The translations under genes and the position numbers were made by a program. The notes under the pieces are model-generated. The model did not search any database. It was not told where the DNA came from and saw only the letters and a list, made by a program, of their open reading frames with translations. This document shows positions 1 through 5,309 of a stretch of 6,008 nt of DNA, piece by piece (positions within the stretch are counted from its first letter, which is position 1; each line of letters opens with the position of its first letter). The stretch is from assembly GCA_002479765.1 (NCBI GenBank), contig DLOZ01000024.1, positions 127,297-133,304 on the forward strand. Direction: 5' to 3'. The stretch comes from Sphingomonadales bacterium UBA7471. Lineage in GTDB: Bacteria; Pseudomonadota; Alphaproteobacteria; Sphingomonadales; Sphingomonadaceae.

Positions 1-1775
1 CGTTCGCGGATCTTGTGACGGCGGATCTTCATCGACGGCGTCATTTCCTCGTTCTCGATCGAGAACGCCTCATCCGCAAAGGCGAACTGCCGCACTTTCT
101 CGATCACCGACAGATCGGCATTGGTGCGGTCGACCGCCGCGCGCACGGCATTCTTGAAGGCGGGGAGTTCCTGCAGCGCCTTCAGATCGAACTTCTCGCC
201 ATTGGCGCGCGCCCATTCCAGCGCCCATTCGGCGTCGGGCACGATCAGGCCGACCACATAGGGCCGCTTGTCCCCGCTCACCATTGCCTGTGCGATTTCG
301 GGCTGGAGCGTCAGCATCCCTTCGACCTTCTGCGGGGCGATATTGTCGCCCTTGTCGTTGACGATCAGGTCCTTTTTGCGGTCGGTGATGGCAATGCGTC
401 CGCAATCATCGATGTAGCCGATGTCGCCGGTGTGCAGCCAACCATCCTTGATAACCCGGTCGGTCTCCGCCTTGTTCCGCCAATAGCCCTTCATCACCAA
501 GGGACCGCGGACAAGGATCTCGCCATCCTCGGCAATCTTGACCTCAGTATTTTTCAGCGGCGGACCAACGGTATCCATCTTGATACCCACTTTGGGCCGG
601 TTGCAGCTGATAACCGGGCCAGACTCGGTTTGCCCGTAACCTTGCAGCAAGGTAATGCCCAAGGATTGGAAAAACACGCCAATGTCGGGATTAAGCGGCG
701 CACCGCCCGATACCATCGCCTTCATCCGGCCGCCAAAGCGTCCTTGAATTTTGGGCTTAATCGTCCGCGATAAAATCAACCGCATCGGCGCATCGGAAAG
801 CCGCTTGCGTCCGGAATAGTCCCGTTCGCCAATGGTCAGGGCCTTATTGAGCAAGTAGTTTGGAAACTTGCCCTGCTTTTCGACGGCCTTGATCATTCTT
901 TGGCGCAGGACTTCAAACAATCGGGGGACGACCACCATGACGGTTGGCCGTGTTTCCTCGATATTGGAAGCGAGCTTTTCCAGCCCTTCGGCATAATAAA
1001 TTTGCGCGCCAACGCTGATAGGCAGGAATTGCCCACCGCTATGTTCATAAGCGTGCGAGAGCGGTAAAAATGACAGGAAAACTTCTTCTTCGTCCAGCCC
1101 AAAATCCTCGCGCAGCACCTCAGCGGCGCCATCGACATTGTGCAATATCGCGCCATGATGCTGCATCACACCGCGCGGCGCACCACCGGTGCCGCTGGTG
1201 TAGATGATGCACGCCAAATCGTCGCGCGTTACGGCCGCCATAGCTGCCTCAGCAGCCCGTACATCGGCATCATTGCCCTGAACCATGTCGGACCATTGGT
1301 GCATCGACAATTGGCCATGCTGCACCGCTGGCTGCGGTTCCATAGCGATGATGAATTCCGCTTGCGACGACCGCAATGCCGCCGGCATCAATGTCTTGGC
1401 CAACTTTGCTGTCGAAACAATCACCGCGCGGGCGGCGCTGTCGTCGAGAATATGCTGATGGTCGCGTTCGGTGTTGGTGACGTAGGTCGGCACAGTGACG
1501 CATCCAGCCGCCATGATGCCCAGATCGGCGATACACCATTCGGGACGATTTTCCGACACGAGCATGACGCGGTCGCCCTTTTCCAGCCCAAGCTGGCGCA
1601 GCGACTTGGCAAAGCCCGCAACCTGACGTGCGACCTCAGCCCAACTTAAGGATTGCCACGTAGCATCATGCTTTGCCCATAAAAACGGCGCGTCACCGCG
1701 ATGCCGCGCGCGCGCAAAAAACATGGTGACGAGGTTGGGGAAGCTGTCAAAATCGTCGAACTGCTCGGCGGCCAC
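1..1775 (-). CDS. Long-chain fatty acid-CoA ligase (AMP-forming), C-terminal end cut by window edge
   Basis: Activates long-chain fatty acids to acyl-CoA through an acyl-AMP intermediate, feeding beta-oxidation or lipid synthesis; cytoplasmic or membrane-associated. I translated 591 codons without an internal stop. ANL-superfamily motifs appear in order: the nucleotide-binding loop YTSGTGGAPRG (residues 192-202), PLSHAYEH, GYGQTE (379-384), WLHTGD (446-451, Asp451 expected to contact the ribose), DRKKD (465-469) and a C-terminal MTPSMKIRRHKI with Lys583 in the expected catalytic-lysine region. Members of this COG1022 class are about 600 residues, so only some 10-15 residues should be missing beyond position 1. 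The GTG start is chosen because an in-frame TAA lies directly before it (1776-1778) and AGGAG sits 7 bases upstream. The loop has Gly and Arg where many ANL enzymes have Thr and Lys; I recall this variant from alphaproteobacterial relatives. Specific fadD numbering and chain-length preference cannot be assigned. Codon use becomes GC-richer in the last 140 or so codons. Confidence 0.93.
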   Translation of the reverse strand, partial: MAAEQFDDFDSFPNLVTMFFARARHRGDAPFLWAKHDATWQSLSWAEVARQVAGFAKSLRQLGLEKGDRVMLVSENRPEWCIADLGIMAAGCVTVPTYVTNTERDHQHILDDSAARAVIVSTAKLAKTLMPAALRSSQAEFIIAMEPQPAVQHGQLSMHQWSDMVQGNDADVRAAEAAMAAVTRDDLACIIYTSGTGGAPRGVMQHHGAILHNVDGAAEVLREDFGLDEEEVFLSFLPLSHAYEHSGGQFLPISVGAQIYYAEGLEKLASNIEETRPTVMVVVPRLFEVLRQRMIKAVEKQGKFPNYLLNKALTIGERDYSGRKRLSDAPMRLILSRTIKPKIQGRFGGRMKAMVSGGAPLNPDIGVFFQSLGITLLQGYGQTESGPVISCNRPKVGIKMDTVGPPLKNTEVKIAEDGEILVRGPLVMKGYWRNKAETDRVIKDGWLHTGDIGYIDDCGRIAITDRKKDLIVNDKGDNIAPQKVEGMLTLQPEIAQAMVSGDKRPYVVGLIVPDAEWALEWARANGEKFDLKALQELPAFKNAVRAAVDRTNADLSVIEKVRQFAFADEAFSIENEEMTPSMKIRRHKIRE

Positions 1776-1868
1776 TTATTCTCTCCTAAGGAACATTTTG
1801 CGGTCCGTTATGGGACTCAAAAAAATACGCTAGCGCGCCAATGCGTGAGGCGCAACGGGCCGTTCGCG
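1776..1868 (-). other. ggt to acyl-CoA ligase intergenic gap with weak promoter/terminator-like sequence
   Basis: The 93 bases between the ggt stop and the ligase start hold two weak, overlapping signals on the minus strand. The first is a possible sigma70 promoter: TTGCGC (1855-1850), a 17-base spacer, then TAGCGT (1832-1827). The second is a terminator-like arrangement: short GC-rich inverted arms (gcgt at 1843-1846 with acgc at 1827-1830, or ggcgc at 1849-1853 with gcgcc at 1835-1839) followed by a run of seven T (1825-1819). The stems have only 4-5 pairs, so neither reading is secure. The gap could therefore be a partial transcription break with its own start for the ligase, or simply an operon spacer. 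Confidence 0.3.
1783..1787 (-). promoter_or_regulatory. Shine-Dalgarno AGGAG of the acyl-CoA ligase gene
   Basis: On the minus strand AGGAG is followed by 7 bases and then GTG (1775-1773). With the in-frame TAA immediately before the GTG, it fixes this codon as the start. It is the clearest ribosome binding site among the three large genes whose starts are in view. Confidence 0.8.
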
Positions 1869-3611
1869 TTAACCGACATCCTCGGTCGGTGCCTCATCAA
1901 CCAATCGCGGCACGGTCACTGTCACCTTACCCTTGGCATCGATGGTGGACGATGTCCCCTCGCTGCGTGGGTCGGAAGCCCCTGTCCAGCTATTGCCGAC
2001 ACGCTGCGCGCCGTTAACTTTTGAACCCAAATCGACAGGGCGAACCGTCTGTCCAAATTTGCTGAGCGCATCAGACATCGCCGAAAGCATGGTATTTTGT
2101 TCGACCTCAAGACCGCCGCCACCAAAATAGATATTCGGCAGCGCAATCGCTTGATCAAGCGGAAGCCCGAAATCGATGACGCCAATCAGCGTCTTGGTCA
2201 CATGCATGATGATGCGTTTTCCGCCGGCTGAACCCAATGCAAGCACTGCGCGTCCATCGCGATCAAACACAATCGTAGGGGACATGGACGACAATGGCCG
2301 CTTTCCGCCCATCACGCGGTTGGCAACCGGCGCGCCATTTTTTTCGGGTGAAAAGGTGAAGTCGGTCAATTCATTGTTCAAGAAAAAGCCGCCCGCGACC
2401 AGCTGGCTGCCAAATGGCCCCTCAATCGTCGATGTCATATTGGCGATATTGCCGTTGCGGTCGACTGCGGTGAAATGCGTTGTTCCTGCAACTTCACTGG
2501 AAATGGCCGCCGTGCGGGGCATGGCGCCGGGCGGGTTCCCTGCCGGATAGTCCGTGCGCGCCTTTTCGGGGTCAATAAGCGCGGAACGTTCTTTGATATA
2601 TTCGGGGTTCAAAAGGCCAGCGACCGGCACATCCACAAACGCGTCATCCGCCAGATATTTTTCGCGGTCGGCATAAGCCAGCTGCATCGCCTGACCAATT
2701 AAATACCAGCTTTTGGGACTGTCTTTGCCCGACGCCGCCAAATCAAACCGCTGCAACGTGCCCAATATTTGCAACACTGTTGTCGCGCCTGATGAAGGCG
2801 GGGCCATACCGCACACCACATAAACGCGGTACGGCGCGCAAACAGCTTGCTGTTCCTTTGCGCGATATTGCGCAAGGTCCGTCATGGTCATGTCGCCGGG
2901 GCTAAGCTTGCTCGTCGTAACCGCACTTACAATCTGGTTGGCGATGGGGCCGGTGTAAAATGCATCGGGTCCCTTTTTCGCCAGCAACTTTAACGTCGCG
3001 GCAAGCTGCGGATTGTTAAGCTTCATACCTGCGGTAACAGGCGCGCCGTTGCGCCAATAAATAGTGCGCGCAGCATCAAAATTAGACCAAAACGGCTGAA
3101 TGCCCTTCAGCCGTGATTCAAGCGTCTTGTTGACGATGAACCCTTTGTCGGCAAGGCGAATGGCGGGCTTGAAAATCGTCGCCCAAGACAGCTTGCCCCA
3201 TTTGCGGTGGGTTTCCGCCATAAGCTGGATATTGCCGGGAACGCCCACGGAACGTCCGCCCTGAAAAGCCTCCAAGAAACCGAGCGCTTTGCCGTCGGGT
3301 CCCACAAAACGATCGGGTGTCGCCGCGGCTGGCGCCGTCTCGCGTCCGTTGATGGTCGACAATACGCCCTTTGCGCTGTCCTGATACAAAAGGAAGCCGC
3401 CGCCCCCAATGCCGCTTGATTGCGGTTCAACGACGGTCAGCGCCAACATCATGGCCATCGCCGCATCGGCAGCGGAACCACCCTGACGCAACATTTCCAT
3501 CCCTGCTTCGGTAACGCGGGGATCGGCCGATGATGTGACACCGACATTTTCGGCAAGAACCGGTTGAGCGGCAAGAACGAGTGCGCTGATCGCGAAGGAC
3601 AATTTTTTCAT
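1869..3611 (-). CDS. ggt: Gamma-glutamyltransferase (glutathione hydrolase) precursor, exported
   Basis: Cleaves the gamma-glutamyl bond of glutathione and related compounds, transferring glutamate to water or an acceptor; acts in the periplasm and supports glutathione/cysteine recycling. The 580-residue length is normal. Residues 1-20 (MKK, hydrophobic stretch, PVLA) form a Sec signal peptide with likely cleavage after Ala20. The large-subunit part contains GGSAADAA (44-51), GIGGGGFLLY and NGRETAP, where Arg90 matches the E. coli arginine that binds the glutamate carboxylate. Autocatalytic cleavage should fall before Thr377 (GTTHF, 376-380), creating the small subunit with Thr377 as nucleophile. 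Thr395, Asp417, Ser441/Ser442 in RPLSSMSPT (438-446) and the Gly463-Gly464 pair match further E. coli active-site positions. Glu397 replaces the E. coli Asn, and the lid segment 418-440 is shorter than in E. coli. Start ATG is set by the signal peptide; its ribosome site is weak (AGG 8 bases upstream). It lies 44 bases after pyrD, suggesting co-transcription. Confidence 0.96.
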   Translation of the reverse strand: MKKLSFAISALVLAAQPVLAENVGVTSSADPRVTEAGMEMLRQGGSAADAAMAMMLALTVVEPQSSGIGGGGFLLYQDSAKGVLSTINGRETAPAAATPDRFVGPDGKALGFLEAFQGGRSVGVPGNIQLMAETHRKWGKLSWATIFKPAIRLADKGFIVNKTLESRLKGIQPFWSNFDAARTIYWRNGAPVTAGMKLNNPQLAATLKLLAKKGPDAFYTGPIANQIVSAVTTSKLSPGDMTMTDLAQYRAKEQQAVCAPYRVYVVCGMAPPSSGATTVLQILGTLQRFDLAASGKDSPKSWYLIGQAMQLAYADREKYLADDAFVDVPVAGLLNPEYIKERSALIDPEKARTDYPAGNPPGAMPRTAAISSEVAGTTHFTAVDRNGNIANMTSTIEGPFGSQLVAGGFFLNNELTDFTFSPEKNGAPVANRVMGGKRPLSSMSPTIVFDRDGRAVLALGSAGGKRIIMHVTKTLIGVIDFGLPLDQAIALPNIYFGGGGLEVEQNTMLSAMSDALSKFGQTVRPVDLGSKVNGAQRVGNSWTGASDPRSEGTSSTIDAKGKVTVTVPRLVDEAPTEDVG

Positions 3612-3655
3612 GCCCGATACCTAGCCCCGTTTACACGACAATGCCAAGTCCGGAT

Positions 3656-4693
3656 TTACGCGTCAGTCCCCACGGCGTCCGAGATATTGGCAAACCCGTC
3701 GCGCTGCAAAAGTTTCAGCAGTTGCCGGTTGATTTTGAGCGCCAGTCCGGGGCCATGATACACAAGCGCACTGTAAATCTGCACCAAAGATGCGCCCGCA
3801 CGGATGCGCGCATAGGCATCTTCAGCCGAGGCAATGCCGCCAACGCCAATCAAGCCCAGCTTCCCACCGCTTGCCTTGCGAAAATCGATAAGGCGCTGCT
3901 GCGCAAGGTCGCGCAAGGGCGCTCCCGACAAGCCGCCCGTTTCGCCTGCATGTTTCGATTGCAGGTCTGGCCGTGAAATAGTTGTGTTCGATACGATCAA
4001 GGCCGCAACACCGCGCGCCATTGCCACGCTGACAATATCGTCAATGTCGGCGGGTTGCAGATCGGGCGCGACTTTCAAGAAGACCGGCGTTGCCCGCGAC
4101 CGCGCGGCCATAACCTGCGCCAACAGATCGTCCAGCGCAGCCTTGTCCTGCAGCGCACGTAGACCGGGTGTATTGGGTGAGCTGATGTTGACGGTCAAAT
4201 AATCGGCCAAAGGCTCCATATTGCGCACGCCGACGACATAATCGGCAATACGGTCAGCGCTGTCCTTATTGGCACCGATATTGATGCCCAGCGGCCCCGC
4301 CAATGCCGCTTCTCCAATATTCTGCAGCCGCGCGATTGCCGCCGCCTGGCCTTCGTTGTTGAAACCCATGCGGTTGATGACCGCTGCGTCCTCGACCAAC
4401 CGAAACAAGCGCGGTTTTGGATTCCCCGTCTGTGGCAACGGCGTTAACGTGCCGACCTCGGTAAAACCAAAGCCAAGGCGCATGATCTCAACGGGTACTT
4501 CGGCATTTTTGTCATAGCCCGGCGCCAGCCCAACGGGATTTGCAAAGTGCAGCCCGGCAAAGCTTTGCTGCAAAGCCGCGTCCTGCGTTCCCATAGGCGG
4601 GATCGGCAGCATTTTCAGCGCCGTAAGGGACATATTGTGGGCGGTTTCGGCATCAGCCTGAAACAAAAAGGGGCGTGCAAGTCGGTAAAACAT
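3656..4693 (-). CDS. pyrD: Dihydroorotate dehydrogenase (quinone), class 2
   Basis: Oxidises dihydroorotate to orotate with FMN and passes electrons to the membrane quinone pool: the fourth step of de novo pyrimidine synthesis, at the cytoplasmic face of the inner membrane. The 345-residue product has the class 2 layout: an N-terminal amphipathic extension (MFYRLARPFLF, about residues 1-35) for quinone/membrane contact, then a TIM barrel. Visible motifs are APGYDKN (58-64, FMN site), NRMGFNN (107-113, orotate site), NISSPNTPG with Ser172 as the class 2 catalytic base, LKVAPD around Lys207, SNTT (235-238), GGLSG (253-257), GVGGI (283-287) and QIYS near 305-308. Serine rather than cysteine as base excludes class 1. 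I chose the ATG at 4693 because E. coli-type proteins begin at the same point of the MFYR/MYYP motif. An in-frame GTG at 4708 would add five residues; neither start has a clear Shine-Dalgarno sequence. A sigma70-like promoter lies about 90 bases upstream. Confidence 0.96.
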   Translation of the reverse strand: MFYRLARPFLFQADAETAHNMSLTALKMLPIPPMGTQDAALQQSFAGLHFANPVGLAPGYDKNAEVPVEIMRLGFGFTEVGTLTPLPQTGNPKPRLFRLVEDAAVINRMGFNNEGQAAAIARLQNIGEAALAGPLGINIGANKDSADRIADYVVGVRNMEPLADYLTVNISSPNTPGLRALQDKAALDDLLAQVMAARSRATPVFLKVAPDLQPADIDDIVSVAMARGVAALIVSNTTISRPDLQSKHAGETGGLSGAPLRDLAQQRLIDFRKASGGKLGLIGVGGIASAEDAYARIRAGASLVQIYSALVYHGPGLALKINRQLLKLLQRDGFANISDAVGTDA

Positions 4694-4783
4694 TGCGGTG
4701 CTATTCACGAGTCGCGCGCAAGGTGCAACGGCGGGATTACGTTCATGACGCTGACCAAGAACATTTTGGCGGCAAATGCCCGA

Positions 4784-4812
4784 ATTTTATGGGTGATGGC
4801 GATTCCGTCCAA
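4784..4812 (-). promoter_or_regulatory. Putative sigma70-type promoter of pyrD
   Basis: The minus strand shows TTGGAC (4812-4807), a 17-base spacer and TAAAAT (4789-4784). The -10 matches consensus at five of six positions, the -35 at three. Transcription would begin near 4776, leaving a leader of about 80 bases before the pyrD ATG. It is the best promoter-like pair I found upstream of the pyrD-ggt-ligase series, and it lies in otherwise non-coding sequence. Confidence 0.5.
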
Positions 4813-4868
4813 TCGCATTTTACCAAACGTCTGCACTGTCGTAGCGCGACCCGAGGGCTCCGCCGTTG

Positions 4869-4890
4869 AAAAAGGGGTTCTTTTCCCTTT
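4869..4890 (-). terminator. Weak terminator-like hairpin after the small ORF
   Basis: On the minus strand AAAGGG (4890-4885) pairs with CCCTTT (4876-4871) across an 8-base loop, and the T run continues to 4869. It lies about 45 bases after the stop of the 47-residue ORF and upstream of the putative pyrD promoter, where a transcription stop would make sense. Only three GC pairs support the stem and the T tail partly belongs to it, so strength is doubtful. Confidence 0.35.
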
Positions 4891-4899
4891 GGACCCGCT

Positions 4900-5157
4900 T
4901 CACAGCCACCAAAGTCCCTGCCCTGCCGTTCTGCGGTTATGCCTTCGATGCGTCCGGTTCTTGGCTTTGCGGCTTTGCTTTGCGGCGGCGGAGATTCGCG
5001 CGCAGGGCTTCGCGCAACCGTTCGGCCTTAATCCGCTCTTTGTCTTGCGCGTCTTTTGCCAAGTGCCTTCTCCGATCCATTTTGCCTGTGCGCGCACCCG
5101 ATGCCAAATCGCCCACAAAGGCGCAAGCCGCTTGACAACCGCCCCGTCCCTTCGCAT
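4900..5157 (-). CDS. Doubtful overlapping ORF (85 residues) with strong Shine-Dalgarno
   Basis: This frame starts with ATG at 5157, preceded at 5 bases by AAGGAGG (5169-5163), close to an ideal ribosome site. The first part (MRRDGAVVKRLAPLWAIWHR, then a stretch with WIGEGTW) looks protein-like, with several tryptophans. The second half is Lys/Arg/Ala-rich low-complexity sequence, as expected of the out-of-frame reading of the 47-residue ORF it fully overlaps. I do not recognise a family. The AAGGAGG could be accidental, being the complement of the tRNA-Thr leader. Either a short upstream protein overlaps the 47-residue one, or this frame is spurious. Confidence 0.25.
   Translation of the reverse strand: MRRDGAVVKRLAPLWAIWHRVRAQAKWIGEGTWQKTRKTKSGLRPNGCAKPCARISAAAKQSRKAKNRTHRRHNRRTAGQGLWWL
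4937..5080 (-). CDS. Small highly charged hypothetical protein (47 residues)
   Basis: Function unknown. The product begins MDRRRHLAKDAQDKER, continues with a predicted charged helix containing REALRANLRRRKAK (residues 23-36) and ends in a short polar tail before TAA. The ALRANLRRRK segment resembles short hypothetical proteins that I recall as widespread in sphingomonads and other alphaproteobacteria; that is recollection, not a search. Composition is about one third Lys/Arg with many Glu/Asp, fitting a helical or partly disordered nucleic-acid- or ribosome-associated protein, but this is only inference. The ATG has a modest AGG four bases upstream; an in-frame GTG further up (about 5116) has no better ribosome site. 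A second minus-strand frame (4900-5157) overlaps it completely and has a much stronger ribosome site, so which frame is translated is not settled. The tRNA-Thr promoter lies just upstream on the opposite strand. Confidence 0.6.
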   Translation of the reverse strand: MDRRRHLAKDAQDKERIKAERLREALRANLRRRKAKPQSQEPDASKA

Positions 5158-5160
5158 AGG
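5132..5160 (+). promoter_or_regulatory. Putative sigma70-type promoter of tRNA-Thr
   Basis: A perfect TTGACA (5132-5137), a 17-base spacer and CATAGG (5155-5160) place transcription near 5167, about 11 bases before the mature tRNA 5' end at 5178. The sequence after the -10 is GC-rich (gcgcctcc), as is common in stringently controlled stable-RNA promoters. The -10 matches the consensus at only three of six bases. Position and orientation relative to the tRNA are the strongest support. Confidence 0.6.
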
Positions 5161-5177
5161 CGCCTCCTTCGGTGAAT

Positions 5178-5252
5178 GCTGCTGTAGCTCAGTGGTAGAG
5201 CGCGTCATTGGTAATGACGAGGTCGGGAGTTCAATCCTCCCCAGCAGCACCA
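5178..5252 (+). tRNA. tRNA-Thr (anticodon GGT), CCA encoded
   Basis: A complete 75-base cloverleaf reading ACC (and ACU) threonine codons. The acceptor stem GCTGCTG (5178-5184) pairs with CAGCAGC (5242-5248), followed by discriminator A and an encoded CCA (5250-5252). The D stem GCTC/GAGC (5187-5190, 5198-5201) closes a loop containing GG. The anticodon stem CGTCA/TGACG (5203-5207, 5215-5219) holds the loop TTGGTAA with GGT at 5210-5212. The variable loop is 5 bases. The T stem GGGAG/CTCCC (5225-5229, 5237-5241) encloses TTCAATC. All stems pair fully. It has its own promoter and converges on rlmJ, with 57 bases between their 3' ends. Confidence 0.98.
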
Positions 5253-5269
5253 TTCTTGATCCCCGATTT

Positions 5270-5292
5270 CCGCCCGGCAGAGCATCCGGCGG
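5270..5292. other. GC-rich hairpin between the convergent tRNA-Thr and rlmJ
   Basis: On the minus strand CCG-CCGG pairs with CCGG-CGG around an 8-base loop: seven GC pairs with a single bulged G. It sits between the 3' ends of the two convergent genes, where a bidirectional stop or 3'-end stabiliser is expected. No T run follows on either strand, so it is not a standard intrinsic terminator. Confidence 0.35.
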
Positions 5293-5309
5293 CAAGGGGC
5301 TTGCTCGCA

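Noticed and set aside
15..773. A 252-codon plus-strand open frame
   Set aside because: It is fully antisense to the acyl-CoA ligase gene, which has all its motifs in the other strand. Its translation is His/Arg/Leu-rich with no recognisable domain, as expected of a shadow frame opposite GC-rich coding DNA.
1140..1649. A 169-codon plus-strand open frame
   Set aside because: Antisense to the ligase region that encodes the nucleotide-binding loop; no ribosome site or family signature.
3612..3655. A promoter just upstream of ggt (TTGGCA with TAGGTA at 18 bases)
   Set aside because: The match is weak and would start transcription at or inside the ggt start codon; simple co-transcription with pyrD explains the 44-base gap better.
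4675..4869. A 64-codon plus-strand frame in the pyrD upstream region
   Set aside because: No ribosome site or recognisable family; it overlaps the pyrD 5' end and promoter on the opposite strand.
5178..5252. tRNA-Thr as an integration site with an adjoining island
   Set aside because: No integrase, transposase or second copy of the tRNA 3' end is visible in the window, and the neighbours are housekeeping genes.
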